Positions 14,379 through 27,300 of a DNA stretch of 64,000 nt are shown in pieces. The translations under genes and the position numbers were made by a program. Where the stretch lies: NCBI GenBank assembly GCA_030144725.1, contig JASKMD010000016.1:673075-737074 (forward strand). The letters are read 5' to 3'. The notes below the pieces were generated by a model. That model ran no database searches, was not told the origin of the DNA, and saw nothing but the letters and a program-made list of their open reading frames with translations. Numbering within the stretch: the first letter of the stretch is position 1; every line of letters starts with the position of its first letter. The DNA is from Haematococcus lacustris. Taxonomy: Eukaryota > Chlorophyta > Chlorophyceae > Chlamydomonadales > Haematococcaceae.

Positions 14379-17300
14379 CGGCGCTGAAGCAACGCTGAGC
14401 GTGTGAACGGGGTCTGGCGGAGGCTCGAGTCAGGGTGCGGCGGAGTGGCGGGTCCAGGCAAGGCCGGGGTGGAGCTACTCGGCGGAGACCCGCGCGCAGC
14501 AGGGCGCATGCTGGGGACCTGCAGGGATGCACGGCGGAGGTTGTAATCACAGCTGCACATCCCTGCAGTTGTTGGGTGTAGCAACTGAGCTGCAACGTTT
14601 GATGATGAGCTGTATGCATAGTTTCCTGTCCTGCTGTACACTGTACCCTGTCCTGCTGTACACGTATGTTGCTAACAGGAGTGTCATGCACTTGTTCCAT
14701 GCCACTCGTCATCTCAGCCTTGAGTCGGTGACCCTGGCGTTGAAGAGCAATGGATCGGTCGCCGCATTAAGCGATGCCTTGACCTGATCGCAGCTAGGCG
14801 TTGACCATCAACCACTATAAGCTCCTCCTCCCCGGCACATCGCAAGGCACAGGCGAACCGTAACCGCGGCTTGCATGTGGTGTTAGGCTGCCTTTTCCAA
14901 TGCTTTGCATCACGGCTGCTGTACGGTGCGGGCGTCAGGCAGGCAGGTGGAAGTTATAGAAGTAAGAACATGACGGGCTGTGGGAGGACACAAGGCCATG
15001 CAGGACAGGGTGAGGAAAGGAGCGCAAATTAGTGTAAACAGAGCACATGTCCACCACGTTGATGGAGCAGGGGCAGGGCGTGGGCAGGGGCTCAACCCGG
15101 TGATGCGTGCAGGCGTCCCTCAGGGCTTTCACACATCCGGCAGATACTTGAGAGTGGCATAGGTTCAATGCCTGCAGTGCCTGCGACGGTGGTGGACGGC
15201 AGTACATTAAGCACCATGGGCCGGTGGCATCTCCCTGACCTGCTGCACCTGCTTGCCTGCCTGCTGCCCAACTACAGCAAAGTGTTGCAGGTTGTAGCCT
15301 AGCATCTACTGCTACCCTACCAACAAGATTTGCATCCCCGAGGTATGCACACCTGCAGCTTGGCATCAACCCTGGGCGCTGCCCGTGTCATCTGAGTGTA
15401 GCTAGGCCCGTGATGGCCCTGCCAGCATTGTCGAGTTGCAAACGCTGCGGTCACCAACACAGCTGTCCTGCGACCCATCATTGCAGCCACGGAGCAGTCA
15501 GATTGCCACCAGGCAGCTCTAGGCTCTTGAGGGCAGCAAGGGCTTTAAGGCAGATACGAGTTTGGTGGAGGCAAGGGGGCAGGGGGTGGGAGGTAGGGCA
15601 CTAGAGTCAGGAGGTGTGCAAGCTTGATGAGGTGAAGTTGTCCGGCAGTGGTAAGGTGTGAGTGGAGTTTAGCAGCTTTCCTCAGTGACACTTGCCAGTG
15701 TGCCCCTCATTGCATGCACACCTGCAGGGCTGTGAAGAAGGCCATCCCCATGTCCCCCATGGTACCCTGGTACCTAACGCTTGCAACACTTGCAACACCG
15801 TCAGGTAGGACAGAAGTTAAGGGTAACGGCCGGGCATGCAACCACCCAGGCCCACACCCACATTGAGCGGCACCCAACCAACTGCATGCGCTGTGCTGTG
15901 CTCTGCTCCCCCCTTCCGCACCTCTGGCAGCAGCCACGGCTCTGTAGGTCCTGGCTGCATGACGTAGTTCTGCAGCAGCCAGTGGTAGAGCAGCAGCACT
16001 TGGGGCCAGGGGCGGATTGTCCCCCTTGGGAGTTGTCCCCCTGACCTATGAAGGCCAGCAATGGTGTGGCCTAGATCAGGCGCTGCAATGCTACTGGTTG
16101 CTTAAGAGAGGATACACTTTGTGTAGCCATTCCCCGGCCCTGCCTCCCCGCTGCCCTGCCTCCCCGCTGCCCTGCCTCCCCGCTGCCCTGCACCCCCAAT
16201 GCAATCCCTGCGCTCCCAAGCGGCCCCACAAAACCCCTCTGTGCCACAAAGCCTAGCCAAGGTGTTGAGAAGGCTGACAAAGACCACACAACCCAGTAAC
16301 CACGCTGCTTGGCTTGAGCCTTACACTGCCCTGCCATGAGTTTCACCTCTGCCTCTATCCCCAACAAACCTGGCCGCCTGGCAGATATTGGTCCATTGCT
16401 TCACGACGTAGCTGGCCATCAGAATGGCTGGGCTTCTTGAGCTCGACAAGCGATGTCCTTTCCCCCTCGCCGCTGCAGGCATTGCTGCCAGACCCACTCT
16501 AGCTGCAGCCCCTGGAGCTCCGGGTCCAGCTTTAGGCCCTGGCAGCACCAGATACAGCAATCTTAGCACCAGCTGACTCTACCGCTCCCGATGCAGCTGC
16601 ACCCTACCTGCATGGAGCTGCTACAGGGCAGCATGGCAAGCCATGCAAGGGTACAGCCACACCCACACCCAACACAAAAGGGACAGGTGCTGGCCAGATT
16701 AAAGCCCCAAAGCAACGTAAGTACAACGTTGTATCATGGTGGTGGGGGCTGGGGTCCGGGGCGGGTGTGGGGCTGAACCCAAGGCAGCCGCTTCAAGGGT
16801 TAGCCGACCATTCCTAGTTACATTCTCAGTGTGGCCTCACCAACAGCATATGGAGCGCAACAAAGCAGAGTGCCAGACCCTACACCCGCAATAGCTTAGG
16901 CTCTTGAGCTGCAAACCAAAGGCTCTGGCTGTGCAGCTCTTGCTTACAGCCATGATGGCGAAGGGTCCTGCACTCGGGGCTACACACCACCTCACTCTCC
17001 TTGCTTTCCGCCCAAATGGCAGCAATGGGCCTGCCATAGGGTAGGGAGTGACCAAAAGTCTCACATCACCCCCCCCCTTATGTTCCCAAGACGTGTTGCT
17101 GAAAGCTGAGACTGGTTGCGGGTGGGCAGGGAGCCATGGTATGCAGAGCCAAGGGCTGGTGAGCACGAGCAAAAGCAGCAAGGGCGGGGTTGAGCGGGTC
17201 AGGGGTGGTGGTAATGCAGGATTGTGTAGCCATTACATCACCACACGTTCACGCGGGTAGTTTAGCTTGTGATTGCAAGGATTCAATTGCATGCCAAGCA

Positions 17301-17763
17301 ACATGCCCAACAACTTGCTTAGCGGGAGTTAGGAAGCACACTTGACAGATAGCCTTGCAGGTACCAGATAACATGCACGCCAATTGACCTGTTAGATGCC
17401 AGCCAGCATGGCAGACCATTGGCAATTCGCAAAGGGCACACCATGCCTTATAGTTGTGGCACATGACAGAAACGCGCCCTGCACCCTCCCCTCACCCTTA
17501 CCTTCCTTTCACCCCCCCCCTCCCCACCCCCCCCTCCCCACCCCCCCCCCCTCCCCCCCTCCCCCTCAATTTGGTGTGTGGATTGAGGTCCCACTTCCCC
17601 CTCCCGCCCTACCTCCTCCCTTCCTGCTCGCAGTTTTCTACAAACCTCTATGCCCATACCTACCCATCCAGCCCCCCTTCCCTCCCCCAGCCCTCGCGCC
17701 CCCTGCCCCTTCCCTGCCCCCCTTGCCCCCCTTCCTTTGAGAGCTGTCCACTGAGTGTGACTA
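14379..17763. other. gene-poor region 3' of the hydrolase gene
   Basis: It begins with the probable 3' UTR of the hydrolase gene; a TGTAA word, the usual green-algal poly(A) signal, occurs near 14541. No complete gene is supported. An acceptor-preceded segment at 15727-15800 reads VKKAIPMSPMVPW and is weakly reminiscent of the VKKGD..IYMPMVPE region of acetyl-CoA synthetase. It could be a degraded upstream exon of the fragment at 17764, but one short match is not enough to call it. Bases 17500-17570 and 17600-17740 are C-rich pyrimidine tracts. Confidence 0.45.
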
Positions 17764-20367
17764 GTGTGTGACACTTCCTGGATCACCGGCCACTCCTACG
17801 TCACCTGCGGTGCGCTCACACCTGGTGGCCGACAGGGCAGCAGGGCGCCAGGGCAGGAGGACAGCCACCCTATCAGCAGGCAGTGGGGCACACGCGTTGC
17901 AGTGCAGACCTAACACACCACAGGCTGTAATCAGGGTGGCCCAGGGACTGGCTGGTCAGCCCCCCCGGCCGCTTGTGCCCCCCCCACCCCTGCCCTGGCC
18001 CCCTCTAGCCTCCCTGTGGCTTACCTCCAGCCCCTTCTGGCTGTGGCTGTGGATGGTCTGCTGCTGCAGGCCAGCCACAGCTGCAGCAGGCCCACTGGTG
18101 AACCGCGCCGCCCAGGTGATCTTTGAGGGCGTGACACGGGGCACAAGCACCAGGTCAGGCCTAAGGCAGGCTGGCGTTCTTGGCGATGCTGCAGCCGCCA
18201 TTCCCCCTCCCTGGGCCTCACCTCCTCCCTCTGGCTGCTGCTCTATCGCAGCTGCTGCCCAGCCCCAACCCCCCTGCTGCTCTCCCACCCCACCGCAGGT
18301 CAGCGTATTCTACACCGCCCCTGCCGCCATACGGGCCCTGCAAAGGGGCCCTGCATGCACGTGGCGACGCCTTCGTGACGCGCTGCTCACGCGCCTCCCT
18401 CCGCCTGCTGGGCAGCGTGGGCGAGCCCATCCACCCTGAGGCCTGGCGCTGGTACCATGACGTGGAGAGCAGCAGGATAGTGGGCAGGCAGGCAGTGGGT
18501 GAGGCAGTTGGGTGGGCCGCCTGGTGGGAGGATTAGTTGGGGTAGGAAGGGCAGAGTGGTGGTAGAAGGGTGACCAAGCAGGCAGTCAGGCAGGCGGGTA
18601 GGTGCGACAAGGGGTGGGGGCGTTCGGACAGGCCAGCAGGCAGGCAGGCAGGCAGGAGGGTAGGGGCCTGTCAGGGAAGGCAGCTGCGGGGCAAGGTGGG
18701 TGTGAGGCTGGGTGTGAGGCGATTGTCACCTGCGTCGCCGCTGTTGCCTGCTCAGGTGGGTGAGGGGCGCTGCCCTATTTTGGACTCCTGGTGGCAGACA
18801 GAGACCGGTGAGAAGGGGAAAAGCCAGGGGGGTGCGCTGGAGGGCAGTCGGGGTGGGCAGGTGGGTGGGCAGGGTGCTGGCAGGTGTCCCGGTTGGACAA
18901 AGGCCCTCATGCTGGCAGCGCGGCAGGGGGAGGGGCAAGGGGAGGAGTGTGGGTAGGGGCAGTGGCCACGACTGATCTGGCCTAGCCATGATGGCAGCGT
19001 AGGGCTGGGTCCCCCTGCTGGGCAGCCTGGTGGCAGCCTGAGTAGCCAAGGGGAAACAGGGCAGGGCAGGCAGCCTGAGTGGGGTGGGCTGTTACTGGTC
19101 GTTAAGGTGCAGGAGACTCAGTGTGCCTCAGACGTGGCTGTCAGGGCTCCACAAGGGACCACAGCCAGTGATGCGGCAGCCACATGGGGCTGCTGACTCG
19201 CCCTGGGTGGCCCCGCACTCCCTCCTGCTCCCTCATGATCCGCACCAACACAGCCACATGGTGTGGTTGGTGAGATAGTCTTTGCTACCCACACTCTGGA
19301 GTGCTGGCTGCTGCATGACGCCAGGCCTGCCTGCCCTCCCCCCCTGGGTGCTGGCTGCTGCAGGGTGTGTCTGAGGGCTTCCTCATGATCCGGCGCCCCT
19401 GGCCCAGTATCATGAGGACTATAGCAGACGGCTATCGACGCTTTGAGACCACCTACTTCAACATGTTCCGCGGCATGTACTTCACAGGTGGGGAGGTAGA
19501 GCTGGGGCTGGAGGCACCCGCCACCCACTGAGCCTCACACGCTGCACACCAACAGAGTGCAATGCAGCAGATCAGGGGTGTGGGAGGGGAGAGCGCTGCA
19601 GGCTTGCGGTATGATTGTGGACCTGCCTGTACAGCTTAATAAGGGTGCAGCGGGCTCTCTCAAGTGCTGTCCCTGCACCTAAGAAGCCGCACTTGATTCG
19701 CATGGCGCACTTCATCTCCCCATGGCCTGCCTCAAGGCCTGCCTCAAGGCCTCAGGGCCTAACACAGTCAGAGATGCACCCAAGCTGCTTGATGTGACCT
19801 GCCATGACCTGACCTGGTGCCTGGCCTGGTGCACCTGGCTGGGTACAAGGGACGGCTGCAAGCGGGACGCTGACGGCTACTACTGGGTGACAGGCCGAGT
19901 GGAGGATGTGAGACCCGCAGCTGCTGGGCCGCTGGCCCCACCCACTGCACCTGCCTGCCGATGCTTGCATCCCCTCCGTGCTTGCGCAAGGCTAGTGCCA
20001 TGGTCTTATGCCCTCTTCTGTCTTATGGACCGGCCAGCACCATAGCACCCTGCTGATGCCTACACCCCTGCACAACATCAATGATGACATCGGCAGTGAT
20101 GACAGCCTAAGCCCCAGCCATCAGGGCGACGGCAGAAGAGCAGGCCAGAACTGGTGGCCACGCCAGTGGCCAGGCGTGCCCTTGACACCGCCCCAGCACC
20201 GCCCTGTCCTGTGGCGGCTGCAGGTCAACAACCTCAGCGGCCACCGCATCGGGACCTCGGAGGTGAAGAGCGCACTGCAGGCGCACCCGGGCTGTGTGGA
20301 GGCGGTGGTGCCGGTGGAGCACCCCATCAGGGGCCAGGCGCTGTACGCCTTTGTAACCCTCATGGAG
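17764..20367 (+). pseudogene. acetyl-CoA synthetase (AMP-forming) fragment, spliced, broken
   Basis: Acetyl-CoA synthetase makes acetyl-CoA from acetate, ATP and CoA. Exons match the central part of the enzyme in order: 17764-17809 (SWITGHSYVTCG), from 18090 (PLVNRAAQVIFEGVTRG), from 18299 ([14 protein letters not shown], then after a frame change [21 protein letters not shown]), 18756-18807 (VGEGRCPILDSWWQTETG), 19364-19487 (EGFLMIRRPWPSIMRTIADG..), 19850-19907 ([17 protein letters not shown]) and 20224-20367 ([20 protein letters not shown]..). The SGHR and WWQTETG signatures are intact. I could not find the upstream phosphate-binding TSGSTGKPKG motif or the C-terminal SGK catalytic-lysine segment. 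The reading frame breaks near 18335-18362, and the 19487/19850 junction is one base out. Only about 230 of the usual 650 or so residues are seen. This is either a pseudogene or an expressed gene with assembly indels and exons I failed to find. Confidence 0.7.
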
Positions 20368-21882
20368 GTGTGGGAACCCGCACCCCCTCACACCCTGGCG
20401 CAAATCCTCCGTGACTCCCAGCCTCCCCATACGTGTCATAGTCAAGGCAGCAAGTCAAGCCGTACACTGGGTGGGACTCGCCTTGCCCGCCCGCCCGCCC
20501 GCCCGCTGAGTCGGCGAGCTCACTCTTTTGACCGGCAACTTGCGGCAACAGCATCACAACCCGCACGCGCAAGCCGTTGCCATCCCGACTCCTGCCTTCT
20601 GGGCAGACCGGCCCTCCCGCTTCCACCTCCGCTCTTGGCGTCCTACACCACCATCCCTCTGTGGGACCCCCAACGTGGTTGCTGGCCAATGGCTATGGCG
20701 CATTGACAGCCATTTGGACCTCTTCGCCATGCCTGCCCAACAACTTTTGCCTGTTACCTCGACTGCGCCGCTCTCACTTGACACCGCAGCCTGATTTCCA
20801 TCAAGGCCCTGAGCTCTTCAAGATGGCTTCCAAGCCGGCTTCATGCGGCAATTCACCCCTGTAAACCAGGAGCGGCATGCAAGGGATTAGCTGGCCATCA
20901 GATCACACCAGCCCGGCGATACATCATTGCCTTGCCGTGCCTCCTCATCTCCCAGCTGCCATTCCTTGCTGCTCACACTGTGCTGCCCCTGCCTCTGAGC
21001 TGTTGAGTTGAAGCCCGGTGTAAGCAGCATGGCAGCGGGCGTGCGCATGCCACACAACAGGCCTGCTCACCCCATGCTCACTTCATGCTATGCTGCACCT
21101 GACACGCAACAGCTAATTTGTGGCTGCTCACACCATGCTATGCTTGTCACCACAACCTCTGATTCTTGGCTGCTCACACCATGCTCCACTCCTGTTCTTA
21201 CTCTTGGCTGCTACCAATAGCGTGTGCCAAACCCTCCCTGGTCTAGGCTCCATGTTGCAGGAGGGGAGGCAGATTCTTGGCATTCTGAGAGGTGGTGTTG
21301 GAGACATGTAGGGTAGGATGGGAAGCATGTAAGGGGGGGCTCGCTCCATGCCACCAAGTAGGGCGGGGAGGGGGCTATGGTGCGGCGCAGGCAAGTTCAA
21401 GGGGAGAGGGTTGACGCGGTGGTGGTGTGATGGTGGGAAGAGAATCAAACACATTGGAAGGAGAGGAGGCAGATGTGGTGATGGAGAAGTGCTAGTGGGC
21501 GTGCTAGTGTAATGCTGGGCAGTGGGTGCAAACTACTTATTGGCAGGGGGCTATACACTCATTGGCAAGTACACAGTCGGCGCCTCACGGTCTGCAACAC
21601 CACACTTGGCTGCAACTCCCTGATGTTGTTCTCACTGCATGTTGTTCTTTGCTCACCCCTTGCGCGCTCCTGCTGAATGGTGCAGCTGTTGTTGTTGTGA
21701 TGTATTACCTGTCTACCAGCTGCTAGCCAAGTATTGTTGCTATGTGTTGGCTACTGCTCCGTGCTGCGGCATGGCCATCAGGTCTCTTCACTACATGAGG
21801 CCGTAGGTAGTGTCCACGTGCCAATCCCTGGCACACCTGCTGCCTGTATTGGCACTGCTACTTCCATCGTGTGCCTCAACAC
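20368..21882. other. no supported gene
   Basis: The sequence downstream of the synthetase fragment should carry its C-terminal exons, but none was found. A (CCCG)n run lies at 20490-20505. Between 21050 and 21220 the phrase ggctgctcacaccatgct recurs in imperfect copies. Nothing else is recognisable. Confidence 0.45.
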
Positions 21883-22690
21883 ATGGCGGTGGTGCTGACC
21901 TACCCAGAGCGCGTCACCCTCATTACAGGGACAAGCTGGAGCAGTGCATAATCAATGGTGTGGATGAGCCAGGACCAAACCCTGGCCTGCCTGCCCACCC
22001 ACACACTTGACTGCCCGCGCCCCTACCCGCCTGCCCACCCCCCAACCTGCCACCTGCCCACATGCCTACCTGCCCACCTGCCCGGGCCCCCACCTGCCTG
22101 CCCCCCACCTGCCCACCTCGCCCGCCCCCTCAGACCTAGCACCTGGTATGGGGCCAACGCGTTCTCATCAACCCAACGCCGTCCGCATCTTCCTCAAGTT
22201 TGGTGACCGCCGGCGCATCGCCACTGAGCTCAAAGCCAGTGCACGCGGGTTAGGCTTGAGATGACATGCTTGCTGTATTGTTGCCCCGCTGCTTCCCGCT
22301 GCCCCTCACTGCCCCTGCTGCTTTGCCGAGGCTGTCTGTTCAGCCAGCCGCCTTTCGCCAGCCGCTGAACCCTACCCCTCCCTTGGCCCCATGGCTGCAG
22401 AGAGGTAGCGTATGGAGCGTCACCTTGAGGACGGTGACGTCATCCTGTTCAGCCGCCAGCCCCTCATGGCCGTCAGTGCCAAGATCAGGCTCAGCCGCAC
22501 GCTGCGCTTCAACGAGTGTAGACAAATGGGGCGAGAGGGGGCTGGCTGGGGGAGAGGTGGGAAAGGTCTGGCAGGGCATTGAACGGGCAAGGAGTGTGGA
22601 GTGGGAGTGGGGGAGGGGGAGGACGGGATACAGGCCGCTACCATCAACACCAGCTACAGCCAGTGTGACGGCTATGTCGCGGCATTCAAG
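21883..22690 (+). pseudogene. RNA polymerase III largest subunit (RPC1) fragment, decayed
   Basis: Pieces in the order of the polymerase III catalytic subunit are readable: VVLTYPERVT then (one-base frame change near 21930) HYRDKLEQCIINGVDE; NAVRIFLKFGDRRRIATELK at about 22168-22245; [17 protein letters not shown] then [18 protein letters not shown] at 22411-22520; and TINTSYSQCDGYVAAFK at about 22640-22690. In the family RQP is followed by a conserved SLH..SIM segment, which is missing here, and FNEC should lead into the metal-binding NADFDGD motif, which I cannot find. The fragment is short relative to a subunit of about 1,400 residues. The combination of frameshift, internal deletion and absent catalytic motif points to a pseudogene; mis-assembly is the alternative. 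FNEC rather than FNLSV favours polymerase III over II. Confidence 0.6.
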
Positions 22691-24337
22691 GTGGGCCCCC
22701 AGGGGGGCGACTAGGGTGTGAAGGGACCACCAGGGTGGGCATGGATTGGGTGAGCTAAAGTGTGACATTTCACGAGTGAGATGAAGATTTGTAAAATGGG
22801 ACTAGCCACCCTGCACTGGCACAACTCGCCCCTCATCATGAGCTAGTGCGGCTCCAAGGGCTAATCCATCAACAAAGGAGGGGTTGGAGGGGGAGGAGGG
22901 GTTGGAGGGGGAAGAGGGGGGAGAAGGGGAAGGAGGGGGAGGAGGGGTTGGAGGGGCAGGAGGGGGGAGGAGGGGGCAGGAGGCGGGGGAGGCGGGAAAG
23001 GAGGGAGAGGAACTCGACTGTGTGTTGCTGCTGGGTAACTGTAGTGGACATGCGCAGCATGGACGGCTTGCATCTTTTAAACTGACTTGCATGTCTGATC
23101 TTTAGCGAACTGAGTACTTGTTCTTTTCTTACAGTGGATGCTTCTGTTGTTCTCTGTGCAAGGTGCTCCGAACCTAGGCGGATGCACCGAGCACAGAAGT
23201 TCACAGTTTACGTACACCTTTTCCCTTTACACGTGGATGACTAAGAATGTGAATGGTTTTGAGTACTTAAGGCTCTGTGAGGGCAGAGACAGGCACCTTG
23301 GCTCAGAACTCTATCTGACCCCGGGTCCTGTCTCGTTCTCCCGCCCTCACAGGTAAGCCGTGCTCTGTTGGTCATCTCTGCTATGTTGTAACCTTGGCTC
23401 AGAACTCTATCTGACCCCGGGTCCTGTCTCGTTCTCCCGCCCTCACAGGTAAGCCGTGCTCTGTTGGTCATCTCTGCTATGTTGTAACCTTGGCTCAGAA
23501 CTCTATCTGACCCCGGGTCCTGTCTCGTTCTCCCGCCCTCACAGGCTCCCTGGTCTCAGCTCCGTTACAGTAACCGCAGCTGCCGCAAGGAGGAGCTCGG
23601 GGGGATCAGGCCGTGGGTGTAGGCCACGGCTGCTGGATGGTGTGTGGTGCAGTGGGTGGGGTGTGTCAAACAGCAGAGGGTTGGCAGGCAAGCAGCAGGG
23701 TGGTCATATAGGCGGTGCTGCGGCCTCTGGTCAGGGTTACTACACCCTGCAGCGCAGCCGTCTGTCCACAGAGGTGGAGTGAAGGGTGCAGTGGGAAGGG
23801 GGCCTAGTGCGTGCAGAGAATGGGCGCCGATTTGCAGTGTGATTGAATGCAGTTGCGGAATTGAAGAATGGTCAGGACTCCCGACCTCTTTCTTTGACCT
23901 CGTCTCATTCAGCATGATGTTTTAAAATTACAAGCTATTGTCATGCACCGTTGTGCAACTCCTAGCGATGCCAGTGGCCCGTGACAGGTTAGGTACACCT
24001 AACCTGCACCGCTGAAACTAACACGATAGTCGTATCGCCATGGACCTGACTAGACTAGTTAGTAGACTATGGCAAGATTTGATTGAACAGGAAAGACACT
24101 GGGTGAAAACGAGGTTGGGGTTTTTCCAATTATATGCACAGTGTGGCCGGCGTAACCTTGGCAGGTCAGGTCAAGCGAGACTAGGCTGCAACAGGCAGGT
24201 AAGGCTAGGGCGGCAGTAGGAGGAGAGGTACATCTACCAAGTGGGAGGTGTACAGGGGCAGGTACGGTGTGATCAGTGAGACGTATTGTTTACTGAGAAT
24301 GTCAATGTCAAAGAGGCAGTTCAGAACGTCAGTAGCC
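22691..24337. other. intergenic region with purine-rich tract
   Basis: It contains a GGGGA/GGGGTTGGAG purine-rich stretch at about 22876-23008 and the 96-bp tandem repeat listed separately. No gene is supported. Confidence 0.5.
23296..23544 (+). repeat. 96-bp tandem repeat containing an AG|GTAAGC junction
   Basis: Copies begin at 23296, 23392 and 23488. The first two are full length and the third stops after the CCTCACAG word, where unrelated sequence follows. Each full copy contains CCTCACAG immediately followed by GTAAGC, so an acceptor-like and a donor-like signal abut. The copies appear identical. Confidence 0.9.
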
Positions 24338-27300
24338 ATGCCTGATCGTTGTCGTTGCCTGGCTATGTCTTACACCGCCCTGCTCGCCTGGCTGATGGTC
24401 TTCGGTAAGCTGTTGCTGCCAGGTCGCCTGTAGCTGGCAAACTCACAACAATCCAGCTTCGATGCAGCCATTGCACGCAGCTGCTCGAGCTGCCACTGAC
24501 ACTGCTACTAAAGCTTAACCACGATACGCTATCGCATCCCAGCTGTGACTGCCGCAGGCGTATCTGCGCAACCCACGGGCATAGTGCGCGCGCCTTCACC
24601 CCCAATCCTGGCACCTCGGCCTCCTACCCCATCGCTGTCAACTCCGCCGCCTCAGCTATCCAATGCGGCGGGAAACCCGCTTCTCATAACTTTGTACGGC
24701 CTAGACCTTTGGTCACTTTTGACCAGCTGGGGCTCGGGCATCCAAGCTCTGCTCGAGGCACAGCCGTCACCCAGCCTGAGTCTGCAGGGCCTCTCTGCCC
24801 CGGGCATGTGCGCCTCCCAGCTGCTGGCCCTCAACACCACTGCCCTGCTCAACACCTCGCTCACAGCCCAGGAGCTGATGCCGGGCCTGGGCTACTTTGC
24901 AATGGATGTGAGTGGTCGTCATTGCCTCTCTGGCCCCATTGCTTCCCATGCTTGGCTGCCCACTCTTACCGCACATTACCTCTTGGCCTGCAACCGCTCC
25001 ACCTCTAGCTTCCCCCTGTGCTTGCAGGTGGCCCAGCTGCTGCGTGACTACCTGAATGACAGCAGTATCGTGGTGCAGGTGGCAGACTTCTGCGCCAGCA
25101 ACCGCACTGCCGCCCCCTTCATTGACAACAGAACCCTGGTCAACGGCCCCTGGCCCACACTGAACGTCACCATCAGCTTCATCACCACGGAGCCTGAGAG
25201 GTGGGTTGTTGTATTGGCTGAGTTGTGCCCGGACCAAGGGAGGCAGACTGGCCTCCCCTCAACCCCTCACCCCCTGGCCCCTGGCACCCAATAAGCACCT
25301 CCCTGCTGCTTCACGTGCTGGGCATGCACCTGCCATGCATATGCCATATGCAGTCCCGGCTGTGAATCCAAGCTGAGCCCCAGTGCCTGCAGGCTGTCCT
25401 CCCCCACTAGCCCCCTGAGGCGGCTGCCGATGAACTGGTGCGTGTCAGCCCTGGAGGCCTGACCTTGTGCCTGCCTCATGGTGAGGGTGCTGATGATGAT
25501 GAGTCAGGCATCATGTGGTAACTGCTGGCCCTGCTGCTTGCCTGCAGCCGGGGCTCCCTGACGGCCAGGGACTCACTCGGCTTCTTCACCCGCTATGGCA
25601 TGCCCTTCCATCGCTGCCAGGCCTCACTGCTACCCAATTCCCCGCCCCCCTCACCCTCGCCCCCCCAGCCCTCCCCACCTCCCTCACCCTCACCCCCAGC
25701 GCCCCCCCCGTGAGTCAAGCACTGCCCTCGTTGCTGTTGGTGCAGCTGTGGTGCCCTAACCCCTGGTCTGATGCTGCCACCCACTCAGTAGTGGGCTGTT
25801 ACACGCTGTTGCAACAGTGTGGTCTGCAATGAATGGTGTACTCAACCATGGGCATACCAACTTCATGCAAGAGTGCTGCCGAGCACCACCACAGGTCAAA
25901 GTGTCCAAGGAGCTTGCTGACCTCACTGTCGCATCTGCCTCTGGTGGCACTGCAGCTCAGCATTGTGCTTGCCGCTGTACACTAATGCAGGCCAGCACCA
26001 GCACCCCCTAGCCCCGGGCCCCCTCCTGCCCCTCCCTCACCCCCTTCACCAACACCTCCCAGCCCAGGCCCCAGCCCCCCCCCTCCCAGCCCGTTTCCCC
26101 CGCGCCCACCTCAGCCCCCCCCCTCTCCCCCGCTGCCGCCCGCCAACTCCCAGCTGCTGACCCCCCCGGTGGGTGAGCCCCGCTGCCAGCCTGCCCGAGA
26201 TTCCAGTCTGGCCAGACACTTGCACCCATCGCACACGCACATATCATCAATAGCATAGAACAAAGTCATGTTGAGCTTAAGGCTACACGATTGCTGCCGC
26301 TTATTGAGGCTATGTTGCTGCCTCCCTTGCAGATGCCACCAAGTCCTTCCCCTTCCCCCTCACCCCCCCCCCCTCCCTCGCCTGCCCCCCCCCCACCGTC
26401 ACCTGCCCCCCCTCCACCGTCACCTGCCCCCCCCCCACCCTCGCCTGCCCCCCCCCCACCGTCACCTGCCCCCCCCCCACCGTCACCTGCCCCCCCCCCA
26501 CCCTCGCCTGCCCCCCCCCCACCGTCACCTGCCCCCCCCCCACCCTCGCCTGCCCCCCCCCCACCCTCGCCTGCCCCCCCCCCACCGTCACCTGCCCCCC
26601 CCCCACCCTCGCCTGCCCCCCCCCCACCGTCACCTGCCCCCCCCCCACCGTCACCTGCCCCCCCCCCACCCTCGCCTGCCCCCCCCCCACCCTCGCCTGC
26701 CCCCCCCCCACCGTCACCTGCCCCCCCCCCACCGTCACCTGCCCCCCCCCCACCATCACCTGCCCCCCCCCCACCATCACCTGCGCCCCCCCCCACCCTC
26801 GCCTGCCCCCCCCCCCACCCTCGCCTGCCCCCCCCCCCACCCTCGCCTGCCCCCCCCCCACCCTCGCCTGCCCCCCCCCCACCCTCGCCTGCCCCCCCCC
26901 CACCGTCACCTGCCCCCCCCCCCCCCTCACCTGCCCCCCCCCCACCGTCACCTGCCCCCCCCCCACCCTCGCCTGCCCCCCTCCCACCGTCACCTGCCCC
27001 CCCCCCCCCCTCACCTGCCCCCCCCCCACCGTCACCTGACCCGCCCCCCACCGTCGCCTGCCCCCCCCCCACCCTCGCCTGCCCCCCCCCCCACCGTCAC
27101 CTGCCCCCCCCCCCCCCTCACCTGCCCCCCCCCCCCCCCTCACCTGCCCCCCCCCCACCCTCGCCTGCCCCCCCCCCACCCTCGCCTGCCCCCCCCCCAC
27201 CCTCGCCTGCCCCCCCCCCACCCTCGCCTGCCCCCCCCCCACCGTCACCTGCCCCCCCCCCACCCTCACCTGCCCCCCCCCCCACCGTCACCTGACCCCC

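Noticed and set aside
24545..25294. Uninterrupted 249-codon exon including bases 24908-25027
   Set aside because: The segment has GTGAGT at its start and a pyrimidine-rich TTGCAG at its end and is 120 bp long, so it reads through in frame but fits an intron better.
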